A stretch of DNA of 64,000 nucleotides from CAVXTT01 sp963764685 (GCA_963764685.1 CAVXTT010000020.1:124001-188000); one strand, 5' to 3'. Positions 28,391 through 38,033 are shown, numbered from the stretch's first letter. The notes: generated from the sequence alone by a model not told the origin. A program made the numbers and translations.

Positions 28391-28559
28391 GATGGGGTAA
28401 TTTTTCAGGGTGTACTATGCATTATTTTTGCATTTCTGCAGATTTTTCCCACTTCATTTAATCGATTGTGGAATTGCATTATTAGTGATGCTATATTTAC
28501 AGACAATATTCTGTATTGTTATGCGTTATAAATTTCATTCCTTAACAGTGGGTAATTTT

Positions 28560-29309
28560 ATGAAAGCTATCCTGCCTTTAGTAACTGCTGTTTTATTATT
28601 CTTATCCGGATGCGGTCAATTTACAACTGAAGATGAAACAAGCAAACAGTTTACCGGCAATGTTAAAGATCCTGCGGGTAATTTGCTGTCTGACGTAAAA
28701 GTATTTCTAATATATCATTTTGATTACACCGGTATTATGCAGAAGAATCCTGCTTTCCCTTTATCCGGGGCATATTTAGAGCAGAATTATCCTGATCCTT
28801 TTAGTAAATCCAGCAGCTTTAAATATTATATTATGGCTGAAACATCATTGGTAAAATTTGATATTTACCGTTTTGATGGTGAACTGACAATCTCAAATCT
28901 TCACTGTGATACTGCCTGCTCAGGAACCTACTTATGGGAACCGGATTTATCCTCAGTGCTTCCTGCCAATGGTTATAAGATAATTATGAAAATTGATGAA
29001 GCGGATAGTTCGTATACATTTGAACGGGAATTTATCAGGTCTTATGTCAGTTTTGATACCTCAATTGTGAATACTATCCCTAATGCCATAACTGCAAACG
29101 GAAGATTTGAACTACCTTATAACACTCTTCCCATTGGAAAAAGCTATGTTGTGACATCTGAAGCAGATCCCACGCCTTTGGGCAATTGCAGGGTAAATGA
29201 AATGCTGACCGTCGTCCTGTATAAACCCGGATATAAGATTTATAAGGAAGATGTTTTAATCAAGCTCGAGCGTTATATTAACAAGGATTTTATTCTGCAG
29301 CCGGAATAA
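28560..29309 (+). CDS. Lipoprotein with internal T9SS-domain-like beta-sandwich
   Basis: 249 residues from the ATG at 28560, which begins a lipoprotein signal (MKAILPLVTAVLLFLSGCGQ; lipobox LSGC); ORF sequence upstream to 28410 is not expected to be translated. After the acylated Cys comes a carboxypeptidase-regulatory-like segment (GNVKDPAGNLLSDVKVFLI). The middle reads LEQNYPDPFSKSSSFKYYI and VKFDIYRFDGEL, matching the first strands of a T9SS C-terminal domain but placed internally with ~150 residues after it. The C-terminal part is again carboxypeptidase-regulatory-like (LGNCRVNEMLTVVLYKPGYK). Probably anchored to a membrane by lipid. Function unknown. Confidence 0.65.
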   Translation: MKAILPLVTAVLLFLSGCGQFTTEDETSKQFTGNVKDPAGNLLSDVKVFLIYHFDYTGIMQKNPAFPLSGAYLEQNYPDPFSKSSSFKYYIMAETSLVKFDIYRFDGELTISNLHCDTACSGTYLWEPDLSSVLPANGYKIIMKIDEADSSYTFEREFIRSYVSFDTSIVNTIPNAITANGRFELPYNTLPIGKSYVVTSEADPTPLGNCRVNEMLTVVLYKPGYKIYKEDVLIKLERYINKDFILQPE

Positions 29310-29550
29310 TCATTAGTTATTTCAAGTTAATCTTCAATTCTTTCGAGATCCTTGGATCCATATTTCTCTACTTCAGAGTTAGTCAACTGGTTACCTTATT
29401 CACTCATAAGAATTATGTAAAAATTAAAATAATTATTGCAAGCTCTTCAGGAATTTTGTAAGTTCGTTATCATACGTTCTTTACTTTACTTCCCGGTTTT
29501 AATGACTTTAATTTCCACTATCAATAAATCTATAAATCCCAGGAGACCTT

Positions 29551-31185
29551 ATGAATAAAGCTACTTTACTATCAGCGCTATTCGTTTTTCTCTTCATATC
29601 TTTTTCTTTTGCCCAGCGGGCAAATATTCCAATGCACCAGGAACGTTTTACTGCTCATTCCGGGTATTACAGCAGTACAGCAGGACAAACAGAAGCCACC
29701 CTGGTCAATACTCAAACCATCGGAATCGCAGGTATTCCCTGGCTCAATATCAGTTTTACAAATTATAACCTTGGTGAGAACAGCTATATCCTTATGACCT
29801 CTATGCTGGACGGGGCTGCACAGAAACATTCTCAAATCACTCTGGATCAATGGACAGGCCAATCGGCATTTTTTAATGGCGACTTTGTTGAAGTTAAGCT
29901 GTTTGTGGCTCCCGGTGATCAAAATGTTTTTTACAGAGTTGAGGAACTTACTGTAGGCGACTGGTCGGTTCCGACAGAATCTCAATGCGGACCAACTGAT
30001 GACAGAATTCCCTCAAATGATGTCAGGCAAGGAAGATTAATGAATATCGGCTGTACAGCATGGTTAATCCCTAACGGAAAGCTTGTAACCGCAGGTCATT
30101 GTAATGCGGGTACACTCGTTGAATTCAATGTACCACAGTCGCTTCCCAACGGAACTATTCAGCATCCCGGTCCCGAACATCAGTATTCTGCAATTGCATC
30201 AAGCAAGGTATTCCAGGATGGCGGTGTTGGTAATGACTGGTGTGTATTTGCAGTTAATCCTAACTCGGTAACAAGTCTGATGCCTGCAGTTGCACAGGGA
30301 GCAGTTTATGCTCTTGTACAGAGCTACGCTACCGGGGACTCCATCAGGATTACCGGTTACGGTGTTGATAATAATACACCGGTCTATAACCAGGCGCAGC
30401 AGACACATATGGGTCCCAATGCAGGATCTTCAGGAACCACAATGCGTTACAGAACTGATACTGAAGGGGGCAATTCAGGTTCGCCCGTTATTAATGGTGT
30501 AACCAATGTTGCTCTTGGTGTTCATACACACGGCGGTTGCACAACATCAGGCACCGGGAATAACAACGGAACAAGTTTCTTCCATACCAATTTCTGGACT
30601 GCCGTCGACCAGGGTATACCGGTTGAAATGGTATCATTTAATGCAGCCGTTGATGTAAACAATGTTACATTATCCTGGATTACTGCTACTGAATTAAATA
30701 ATAAAGGATTTACTGTTGAAAGAAAAACAAAAACAGAAAACTCCTGGACAGCCCTGACATTTGTCACCGGGAACGGAACAACCACCGAAACCAAAACTTA
30801 TAACTACCTTGATGCAGGATTAAAAGCCGGCAGTTATATCTACCGTCTGAAACAGATAGATTTTGACGGCACGATGAGCATCAGCAAGGAAATTGAAATT
30901 GAAGTTTCCGGTATTTCGGATTATTCTTTATATCAGAATTATCCGAATCCATTCAACCCTTCAACAATTATTAAATTCCGTCTCACCGAGAAGAGCTTTG
31001 TAAGCCTAAAAGTTTATGACCAGCTCGGAAGTGAAGTTGAAGTTCTAATAAACGGTGAGTTGCCTGCAGGTGAACAGGTTGTAGAATTCAGTACTGCAGG
31101 AAAGAATCTTGCCAGCGGGATATATTTCTATCAGCTTACTACAGATAAAAAATCCGACATCAGAAAAATGATGCTGATGAAATAA
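29551..31185 (+). CDS. Secreted trypsin-like serine protease with T9SS sorting domain
   Basis: 544 residues, signal peptide cleaved near FAQR. The protease domain (about 150-350) has His183 in VTAGHC, Asp229 in GNDWCVF and Ser309 in EGGNSGSP, the chymotrypsin-fold (S1/V8-like) triad. Cysteines at GCTAW and AGHC probably form the usual disulfide. A fibronectin-like stretch starting VEMVSFNAAVDVNNV and the T9SS tail (LYQNYPNPFNPSTI, KMMLMK) follow. It should act at the cell surface or outside the cell. AGGAG precedes the start. A strong terminator follows the stop. Confidence 0.9.
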   Translation: MNKATLLSALFVFLFISFSFAQRANIPMHQERFTAHSGYYSSTAGQTEATLVNTQTIGIAGIPWLNISFTNYNLGENSYILMTSMLDGAAQKHSQITLDQWTGQSAFFNGDFVEVKLFVAPGDQNVFYRVEELTVGDWSVPTESQCGPTDDRIPSNDVRQGRLMNIGCTAWLIPNGKLVTAGHCNAGTLVEFNVPQSLPNGTIQHPGPEHQYSAIASSKVFQDGGVGNDWCVFAVNPNSVTSLMPAVAQGAVYALVQSYATGDSIRITGYGVDNNTPVYNQAQQTHMGPNAGSSGTTMRYRTDTEGGNSGSPVINGVTNVALGVHTHGGCTTSGTGNNNGTSFFHTNFWTAVDQGIPVEMVSFNAAVDVNNVTLSWITATELNNKGFTVERKTKTENSWTALTFVTGNGTTTETKTYNYLDAGLKAGSYIYRLKQIDFDGTMSISKEIEIEVSGISDYSLYQNYPNPFNPSTIIKFRLTEKSFVSLKVYDQLGSEVEVLINGELPAGEQVVEFSTAGKNLASGIYFYQLTTDKKSDIRKMMLMK

Positions 31186-31202
31186 GAATTATTAATTAAA
31201 TG

Positions 31203-31238
31203 AAAAAAGGCTGGTCAGGACTGATCAGCCTTTTTTAT
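31203..31238 (+). terminator. Rho-independent terminator of the serine protease gene
   Basis: AAAAAAGGCTGGTCAG - GA - CTGATCAGCCTTTTTT: a ten-pair stem with one G-T pair followed by a T6 tract, 18 bases after the stop. Confidence 0.9.
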
Positions 31239-31283
31239 TTTAAATAAAAGAGAAGTGAATTTCACTCCAAACATATACTAAAT

Positions 31284-31349
31284 TCTGTAGGGACAGGTCA
31301 ACCCTGATTAAATAATTCGTTCATACTGCGGAGTTGACCTGTCCTTGCC
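31284..31349. repeat. Dispersed hairpin repeat, copy 2
   Basis: GGGACAGGTCAACCC (31290-31304) pairs with GGAGTTGACCTGTCC (31330-31344). Flanks match copy 1 at 11191-11255 (TGTAGGGACA; CCGAATAAC). Confidence 0.75.
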
Positions 31350-31495
31350 GAATAACCGGTAAATTATCTCCGATGCATTAAGGACAGGTCGTGTTCGCAG
31401 AAATGAGCGAATAATTTATTATTGCACCACCTGTACATACGCAGTATTTGTTTTTTTTATTTTAATCTCTTTATATTTCTATCCTGCCCATACAT

Positions 31496-31560
31496 TCCGC
31501 AGGGACGAATCACCCCTGATCAAATTATTCGTTTCAAATTGCGGAGTGAGCTGTCGTCCA
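31496..31560. repeat. Dispersed hairpin repeat, copy 3 (diverged)
   Basis: GCAGGGACGAATCACCCCTG and GCGGAGTGAGCTGTCGTCC keep the outline of copies 1 and 2 (GGGAC...CCCTGATYAAATWATTCG...GCGGAGT) but the stem is broken by indels. Confidence 0.6.
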
Positions 31561-31571
31561 TATTGCTTGTC

Positions 31572-32635
31572 CTATCTGTAAACTTTATCCCTTATATCAT
31601 CTGCGGATTTAAATTGGTAATCCGGATCAAGATAATCTGCCAGAAAATTATAGATCTTCAATCTTATCTCAACAGCAGCTTTTGTATCCATCCGGTCGAA
31701 TGAATGTCCGCCGGGCATATCCTTAAAAATTTCATACTGGAATTCTTTATCCGCAGCTTTAAGAGCATTTATCAAAGCCTCAACCTCAAGAACATTTACA
31801 TCCTCATCATTTGTATTTGTATGGATCAGAAGAGGGGTTTTTAGTTTTTCGGCATTCCAAACAGGAGATCGTTTACGATATTCCTTTACATTTTCTTCAG
31901 CGGTCTGTCCAATATGATAATCCGCTGAGTATAATCCCCTGTACTCATCATCCTTGTAGCCCATCCTCGCGATAAGATCGCTTACCGGAACACCCGCAAA
32001 AGCAGCTTTATAATTTTCGGGATGGTTAAAAATATTCATCAGGGTAATAAGCCCGCCGTGGCTCCATCCGATGATTCCCACTCTGAAGCATCAACAAAAT
32101 CGTACGCATCAATCATATATTTTCTGCTTGCTTCAACATCTTCAGTTTCGAGACCACCGTAATCTATATTCTCATAGAAGTTCTTGCCGTAGCCTGTACT
32201 TCCCCTGTATTCAGCGGAAACCACAATATATCCCTGTACTATCAACTCTCTGACTATATGTGAGTAGTATGTAGAAAAATTTGCGTGAACACCGCTGTGC
32301 GGAAATACGATCAGGGGATATTTATTTGAGTAGTCAATCCCTTTTGGGATAAATACGTACGACCATATTTTTACAGGATTTCCTGCTCCCTGTGCTGCCG
32401 GGTTCTTTTCCTTCCATCTCGGCGGACCTGTCATAAAAACTTTATCTATAAATGCCAGGTCCCCGACCCGCTCAAACCAGAGAATATCGTCTATCGATTT
32501 TTCAAGCTGGTCAAGCCGGTGCCCCAGATCCTCATTCTGTTTCTTCAGAAGCTCTATTTCATTTGTTTTTTCATTCTGGGAATAAAGAAAGGGGAGAACA
32601 CAAAATAAGATCAGTGTTGAAAGAAGTAGTCTCAT
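31572..32635 (-). CDS. S9-type prolyl-oligopeptidase-like secreted hydrolase, frameshifted
   Basis: Starts with a signal peptide (MRLLLSTLILFCVLPFLYSQ) and a short coiled-coil-like helix (IELLKKQNEDLGHRLDQLEK). The alpha/beta hydrolase part has LIVFPHSGVHANF (oxyanion loop), SAEYRGSTGYGKNF, then a break at about 32083 where one missing base separates VDASE from VGIIGWSHGGL. GWSHGG holds the nucleophilic Ser; TNTNDEDV the Asp; and GGHSFD the His, all typical of S9 peptidases/acyl-aminoacyl peptidases. Lacking the propeller of larger S9 enzymes, it is about 350 residues. Likely a periplasmic or surface peptidase or esterase. Confidence 0.82.
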
Positions 32636-32963
32636 ATAATCACCAAAAAGTTAAATAACCTTGGTGAAAGTTAATCATTAAATGAAAAACTTTATACGTT
32701 TAATTATTAATTAAAACATCCGGCAAAAAAATTGTCAATGGGACAGAAGTTCGAATCAGTGTTAAAATGAAAAGATTTGATAAAAATTGACAAAATACTT
32801 AATACTCCTGAGGCGTTGAACGGATAATGCTGAAATTACGGAAAGACTGCAGGTGGCCAACTTAGTCCGCAATTAGGCCGGGCATTGTCCGCCAGCCGTC
32901 CGGGCACTGTCCCGGCATAGATAAATGCAGGTCTGGTTTTTTTTATAATTATCTCAAATAATT

Positions 32964-32993
32964 AAAAAAAAAGGGCATTCAAAGAATGCCCCC
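32964..32993 (-). terminator. Rho-independent terminator of the gene at 33012-33431
   Basis: On the minus strand GGGGCATTC - TTTG - AATGCCC followed by nine Ts, 19 bases after the stop. Upstream on the plus strand, 32636-32963 holds only a GC-rich imperfect repeat near 32876-32920 (GGGCATTGTCCGCC.. / CGGGCACTGTCCCGG). Confidence 0.9.
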
Positions 32994-33011
32994 TGTTGAA
33001 ATGAAACTGTA

Positions 33012-33431
33012 TTATTTCACTTCTCTGTAGATCTCATCCGAGTGCTTGCCTGTAAAATATTTGTCATAAGCCTTATTAAACGCATCCCTGGCTTCTTTAG
33101 TTGCCCATTTTTCGTTAAAAAGCTCATCCATTCTTTCGTTTGCTTTGATTACATCCTCCCAGCTCTTCACAGTGTACATAACAACATAATCCGAACTGTT
33201 ATTGCCCCAAAAATGACGTAAAGATTTATGATCGAGAACATATTCGTTTCCATTAGTTATTGCTTCCTGGTAAATCCTGGTCAGAGAATCAAGCTGACCC
33301 GGTACTGCCTGATCCCCGGCATTTCTTAACTCAAATTTGGTAACAACTACAACATTGCCTGTCATTTCCTGGGAAAAAACGGCAGTGGCGAAAACGATGA
33401 AAAGAAGAAGAAACAAAGTAACTGGTTTCAT
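33012..33431 (-). CDS. Small secreted protein, possible dimeric alpha-beta barrel fold
   Basis: 139 residues with a signal peptide (MKPVTLFLLLFIVFATAVFSQ). The mature part, with VVVVTKFELRNAGD at the start, NNSSDYVVMYTVKSWEDVIKANERMDELF in the middle and KAYDKYFTGKHSDEIY at the end, has the beta-alpha-beta layout and polarity of NIPSNAP/ABM-type ferredoxin-like domains. The family assignment is tentative. The aromatic-rich SLRHFWGNN loop could be a binding site. Own terminator, single-gene unit. Confidence 0.6.
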   Translation of the reverse strand: MKPVTLFLLLFIVFATAVFSQEMTGNVVVVTKFELRNAGDQAVPGQLDSLTRIYQEAITNGNEYVLDHKSLRHFWGNNSSDYVVMYTVKSWEDVIKANERMDELFNEKWATKEARDAFNKAYDKYFTGKHSDEIYREVK

Positions 33432-33705
33432 ATCAGATCCTTTTATTTATGAGAAATGTTGAATTATATTAGATAAATGAACTAGAAAATCTGGTTCCTG
33501 TAGGGGTCTGGAAAATTTAATAAAGGAGTGAAAGTCCGGGAATTTCCCGTTTATAAATCTTACCTGATCAAAAAATGAATAATTATTTGATAAATAGCAA
33601 GTAAAGTGGATATTTTTTTTACGTTTGTTTATCGCACTTTTTACGGTTTTTTAACATCGGTTTTATTGAAAACGAGTCGATATTCAACTAAATTGCTTTT
33701 ATAAA

Positions 33706-34569
33706 ATGGAAAAAATTTCCTTTATAAAGATGTCCGGTGCCGGGAATGATTTTATTATTCTGGATAGGGATAAGAATATTCCATTTGTTCTTTCTAACGA
33801 AATTATCAGAAAGCTCTGTAACAGACGCAACGGTATAGGCGCAGACGGCGTTATAACCATCTCGGGATCGGAAAAATATTCATTCGAAATGGAATATTAT
33901 AATTCCGATGGTTCCACAGGAACGTTATGCGGCAACGGTGCGAGATGTGCTGTCAGGTATGCGGAAATAACTGGCAAGCTGAAGAAAAAAGGAAGTTTTA
34001 CATCCGGTGGTACGGAATATTCCGGAGAAATTCTGGATGACGGTCAGGTGAAATTTAATCTTAATCCGCCTGCCCGGATGAAATTTAATTTTAGAGTCAA
34101 ATTTCAGAGACAGCTTGTAAAGGCACATTTTGTAGATACAGGTTCGCCGCACGTCGTAATAAACATAAATGAAATACTGAAAGATCCGTCACAGATTTCA
34201 TCAGCTTATAATAATATAGATGAGGTACCTGTAAAAGAAGCCGGGAAAGAGATACGTTATCTGCCGGAATTTGCACCCGGAGGTGTTAACGTGAATTTTA
34301 TACATATTAAAGGGGATAAAGTGTATATAAGGACATACGAACGGGGCGTTGAAAATGAAACTCTTGCCTGCGGTACCGGTTCAGCAGCGTCGGCAGTTGT
34401 TGCTTTTAGTCAGTATAATTTCAACAAGCCGGTTACATTACATACCAGAGGGGGAGAGGAGCTGATAGTGGATTTTAATACAGGTGACGGAAAGATATCT
34501 GATTTGTCACTTACAGGCCCTGCCAAAGAAATTTTCAGCGGCAGTTTTTTTAAGAATGATTTTTTTTAA
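33706..34569 (+). CDS. dapF: Diaminopimelate epimerase
   Basis: 287 residues, cytoplasmic. It converts LL- to meso-diaminopimelate for lysine and peptidoglycan synthesis. The N-terminal KMSGAGNDFIILD and IGADGVI, the first catalytic cysteine Cys75 in GTLCGNGARC and the second, Cys220, in LACGTGSAAS are the two-base pair of the family, with GGVNVNF between. Length and domain duplication match known DapF. The next gene starts 14 bp after the stop, so the two are probably co-transcribed. Confidence 0.95.
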   Translation: MEKISFIKMSGAGNDFIILDRDKNIPFVLSNEIIRKLCNRRNGIGADGVITISGSEKYSFEMEYYNSDGSTGTLCGNGARCAVRYAEITGKLKKKGSFTSGGTEYSGEILDDGQVKFNLNPPARMKFNFRVKFQRQLVKAHFVDTGSPHVVININEILKDPSQISSAYNNIDEVPVKEAGKEIRYLPEFAPGGVNVNFIHIKGDKVYIRTYERGVENETLACGTGSAASAVVAFSQYNFNKPVTLHTRGGEELIVDFNTGDGKISDLSLTGPAKEIFSGSFFKNDFF

Positions 34570-34583
34570 TACTTGGAGAATAA

Positions 34584-34889
34584 ATGTCAAAAGTAAATTT
34601 CAATATTCAATATGAGATTAACCAGGATAAGAGAGAAGAATACCTCGATATCATACGGGAGATCAAAAACCTTTTACGGTATGAAGGTCTTGAAAGTTAT
34701 CAGGTATTCGAAGTAAAAGGTAAACCTAATAATTTCCATGAAGTCTACACTTTTGTTTCCGGTGAAGCCTATGAAAATTTTGATGATGATCAGAATGAAA
34801 GATTGAATATTTTAATTAATAAATTAAATGATCTTACGATCGAGAACTCCACAAAGTATACGACTCTCCTGGAAGTCGACAATATTTAA
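34584..34889 (+). CDS. Small conserved-looking cytoplasmic protein, likely ferredoxin-like (ABM) fold
   Basis: 101 residues, GGAG seven bases before the ATG, no signal peptide. The order YEINQDKREEYLDIIREIKNLL (strand-helix), YQVFEVKGKPNNFHEVYTF (two strands), an acidic helix and TTLLEVDNI (strand) fits a dimeric alpha-beta barrel monomer. I do not recognise a named family. Its position just after dapF suggests co-expression but not necessarily a shared pathway. A terminator follows. Confidence 0.6.
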   Translation: MSKVNFNIQYEINQDKREEYLDIIREIKNLLRYEGLESYQVFEVKGKPNNFHEVYTFVSGEAYENFDDDQNERLNILINKLNDLTIENSTKYTTLLEVDNI

Positions 34890-34895
34890 TGTCAT

Positions 34896-34936
34896 GTAGC
34901 AGCGGTATAAGCCGCTGTTACTTACTTTTCTTTTTA
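34896..34936 (+). terminator. Rho-independent terminator after the dapF unit
   Basis: GTAGCAGCGG - TATAAG - CCGCTGTTAC with one G-T pair, then a T-rich tail (ACTTTTCTTTTT). It separates dapF from the electron-transfer locus. Confidence 0.75.
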
Positions 34937-34988
34937 ATGTCCCACTTTGGCATTTATTTTGTACTGCTTATAAAAAACAATGAACTAA

Positions 34989-35915
34989 ATGAACAGAACA
35001 CTGCACCTTATTTATGTCGGTTTATTCTTTGTGGTTGGAATTTCCGTAACCTTACTTATAATTATTGACGGGTACAGCTATTATTCTACTCCTGAAGTAA
35101 ACCGGGTATATGCAGTTGAAAACGGAAAGGTTTTGTACTCCGATATGGGGGAACCTCTTCTTAACCCCAAGCATACAATTCTGAAACCAAGCGGCAGCTT
35201 CGGGCACGGATATGGTATTGCCGGTTCTTTAATGATGATAGCGGGTGTAGGTGTTTATATGATAAGAAAACGCACCAGGTGGTTTGGCAGCTGGGGTTAC
35301 GTGAGGCACTGGCTTGAACTTCATATTTTTTTGTGCGCGTTGGGACCGGTACTTGTATTGTTTCATACGGCATTTAAATTCGGCGGACTGGTGGCAGTAA
35401 GCTTCTGGAGTATGGTTGCTGTAGTAATAAGCGGAGTGATCGGAAGATTTATATATGTTCAAATCCCTCATACAATACAAGGACAGGAACTTGACATAAA
35501 AGAATTGAACGATATGAGTGAAGATCTGACCCATACACTTAAAAGCCGTTTTCTTATAAATGAAAATATTCTTTCAAGATTGGAAAGCATAACTGCCACC
35601 GATAAGTATAAGAGAATAAAGTTAGGCACCAGTCTCGGGTTCATTTTGAAGGACTACTTCGATATAAAATTTATCCTCAGACAAATGAATCGGGAGCTGG
35701 TTTCGGCAGGGTTGACAAAATTGCAGAAAAGAGAGATACTGAGAGTAATAAAGAATAAGCTTATACTTGCCCGCAGGATCGGTTTATTGCGGACGATGCA
35801 GAAGATGTTCAATTACTGGCATATTTTTCACCTTCCCTTTGCCATTGCAATGTTTGTAATAATGATTATACATGTAGGTGTAACAATAGCATTCGGATAT
35901 AAGTGGATTTTTTAG
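34989..35915 (+). CDS. His-rich integral membrane protein, putative haem b electron carrier
   Basis: 308 residues. Hydrophobic segments lie at about 7-27, 74-91, 112-130, 135-156 and 282-302, with a ~110-residue basic, helical soluble part between the last two. Histidines sit in or beside the helices: His73, His107 and His112, His126 (RHWLELHIFLCALGPVLVLFH) and, near the C-terminus, His278, His281 and His295. The 13-14 residue spacing of H112/H126 and H281/H295 suits one helix carrying axial ligands to stacked haems b, as in cytochrome b561 or ferric reductases. No family was recognised with certainty. It heads a run of electron-transfer genes and stops 10 bp before the next, so a quinone-linked membrane step is inferred. 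Confidence 0.6.
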   Translation: MNRTLHLIYVGLFFVVGISVTLLIIIDGYSYYSTPEVNRVYAVENGKVLYSDMGEPLLNPKHTILKPSGSFGHGYGIAGSLMMIAGVGVYMIRKRTRWFGSWGYVRHWLELHIFLCALGPVLVLFHTAFKFGGLVAVSFWSMVAVVISGVIGRFIYVQIPHTIQGQELDIKELNDMSEDLTHTLKSRFLINENILSRLESITATDKYKRIKLGTSLGFILKDYFDIKFILRQMNRELVSAGLTKLQKREILRVIKNKLILARRIGLLRTMQKMFNYWHIFHLPFAIAMFVIMIIHVGVTIAFGYKWIF

Positions 35916-35925
35916 GAGATATAAA

Positions 35926-36512
35926 ATGAAGTTCAAAACATATTATTTATATGTAATTATAGTACTTGCTGCCGCTGCGGTTCTGTTAATTGTAAGTAAT
36001 CAGCAGAAATCAAAGCAGAATACCGAAGTAAAAATGCCGGAGGATGAAATCCATAAAGGACTTGAAGATCCGATGAAGACTCCCGGTAAAGGCAATGTAT
36101 CTGAAGAGGCAATTCATCAGATGGAAATGCTGAAGAAAGCTGCGGAGGAAAATCCTGACGACACTTTAAAGCTCAGAGAATATGCTGATTTTCTTGGTCA
36201 GGCGCACAACCAGGATGAAGCTATAAAACAATATGAGAAAATTCTGAAGAAGGATCCGTAAAAGAACGGATATCATCTTATCAATTGCATTCATTCATTA
36301 TAATCGGGGGGAATATAAGGAGGCAGAAGACCTGGCTGAATAAAATTCTCTCTATAGATAAGGATAATCTGCAGGCGCGTTATAATCTTGGTGCCGTTGC
36401 TGCCAACCAGGGTGATTATGCCAGGGCAAAAATTATATGGTCAGACCTGGTTAAGAATTATCCGGGTACTGAAATGGCAGCGTTGGCGAAAGAATCACTC
36501 AGTAAACTTTAA
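35926..36512 (+). CDS. Membrane-anchored TPR protein (two frameshifts)
   Basis: AGGAG precedes the ATG. Residues 5-24 form an uncleaved anchor, then a charged linker and TPR units (EENPDDTLKLREYADFLGQA, ...DEAIKQYEKILKKDP). Removing the extra T at 36259 continues as KRTDIILSIAFIHYNRGEYKEAEDL, and removing a G near 36335 restores NKILSIDKDNLQARYNLGAVAANQGDYARA. The full protein is about 195 residues with three to four TPRs, like CcmH/NrfG-type assembly proteins. Between a membrane protein and a redox enzyme, it may be a periplasmic assembly scaffold for the cytochromes; that is inference. Confidence 0.75.
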
Positions 36513-36524
36513 TATATTGTAAGA

Positions 36525-37859
36525 ATGAATACCGAACAGATAATAATATATTCTTTTGCTGCACTGATCTTCCTGGTCATTTTCATTATTTATTTTGCAC
36601 GAAAAGGTAAAAAAAGCAAGGCTACAGAAAGTAAAGTTGAAACAGCTAAAGAACAGGGATTTCATGAACCTGTTTCACTGCATCCTGTTGTTGATTCTGA
36701 GACCTGTATCGGCAGCGGTGCCTGCATAAATGCCTGTCCCGAAAAGGATGTTTTAGGATTGCAAAACGGAAAGGCTGTAACTATAAACGCTTCAAGATGT
36801 GTAGGTCACGGTGCGTGTTTTCACGCTTGTCCTGTCCAGGCAATTACATTATGTATCGGTACAGAAAAAAGGGGAGTTGAGCTTCCGCATATTAGCTCCT
36901 GAATTTGAAACTAATATTCCGGGCTTATTTATTGCAGGCGAGCTTGGCGGAATGGGACTTATAAAAAATGCTGTTGAACAGGGAAGACAGGCGGTAGAAA
37001 ATATTGCCCGCAACATTAAAAAATCAGAGAATGCCGTATATGATATAATTATTGTAGGGGCAGGACCTGCGGGAATATCCGCTACTCTTACTGCAGCAAA
37101 AATGAATCTTAAATTCCTTACTCTCGAACAGGATAATCTTGGCGGCACAGTGTTTAATTTCCCGCAGGGCAAAAATTGTTATGACATCACCCAATGGATC
37201 TGCCTATGTACGGGAAGATTAAGTTATCTGAAACATCAAAGTCAGAGCTGCTGGAGATATGGCGGAATGTATTAAGCAGAAATAACATTACCATAAATGA
37301 ACAGGAAAAAGTTGAAACCATAGAAAAGATAGGCAATTATTTTCTTGTTAAAACAACAAAAGATTCATATACATCAGATTCAGTTCTCCTGTCGATAGGA
37401 AGAAGAGGTTCTCCAAGAAAACTTGGTGTTCCCGGCGAAGAAAAAGAAAAGGTAGCTTACCGTCTTCTTGAGCCGGAGATGATCCATAATCAGAATGTAC
37501 TTATCGTAGGCGGAGGCGATTCTGCAGTTGAATCAGCACTTTTACTCGCTGATGAAAAAAACAGAGTTACACTTTCATACAGGGGGGAAGGTTTTTCCCG
37601 GTTAAAGCCGAAGAACCTGGAGAAAATAAACAAAGCGGTATCATCCGGTCAGATCGAAGTATTTTTTAATTCTATTGTTCAGGAGATAAAGGATGATAAA
37701 GTTATTGTTTTATTAAATGATCAGTGTAAAACATTAGAACTTAAAAACGACCTGGTATATATTTTTGCAGGAGGGGAGCTCCCCACAAAATTCCTCGAAA
37801 GAATAGGCATTGCCATAACAAAAAAATTCGGTGATGCATTATTAAAGCATAAGAAGTAA
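36525..37859 (+). CDS. Membrane-anchored ferredoxin-FAD-NAD(P) oxidoreductase (three frameshifts)
   Basis: About 444 residues once three single-base breaks (near 36894, 37171-37175 and 37193) are bridged. Residues 6-24 are a membrane anchor. A two-cluster ferredoxin domain follows: C61 IGS GAC67 INAC71 P and C92 VGH GAC98 FHAC102 P; the second Cys of each canonical motif is Ser64 and His95. Then FETNIPGLFIAGELGGMGLIKNAVEQGRQA, the FAD site IIIVGAGPAGISAT, and the NAD(P) site VLIVGGGDSAVESALLLADE, as in thioredoxin-reductase-like flavoproteins. The redox-active CxxC of true thioredoxin reductases is not seen. It likely passes electrons between NAD(P)H and membrane or periplasmic carriers. Confidence 0.82.
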
Positions 37860-38033
37860 CAATATTCCTTTCCATATTTCTATGTTCTTATGCGGTTAAT
37901 ATTTTCCCCGGGGATAATTCTAAAAACATCAAATATTTTTACACCACGATGTTGACATACATTTACATAATAAACTAATTTAGTCTGTTCAAATAGCAGT
38001 AATAATTTAACTACCGGAGAAATTGCAGCTAAT

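Noticed and set aside
36525..37859. Programmed ribosomal frameshifting in the ferredoxin-flavoprotein gene
   Set aside because: Three breaks in one gene without slippery heptamer plus stem-loop, and similar breaks in many unrelated genes; sequencing error is simpler.
37860..38033. Possible separate promoter region before the first cytochrome
   Set aside because: The 170-bp gap could hold one, but no promoter pattern was clear enough to annotate; a fragment (ATGTTCTTATGCGGTTAA) resembles the hairpin at 20192 and may be a repeat remnant.
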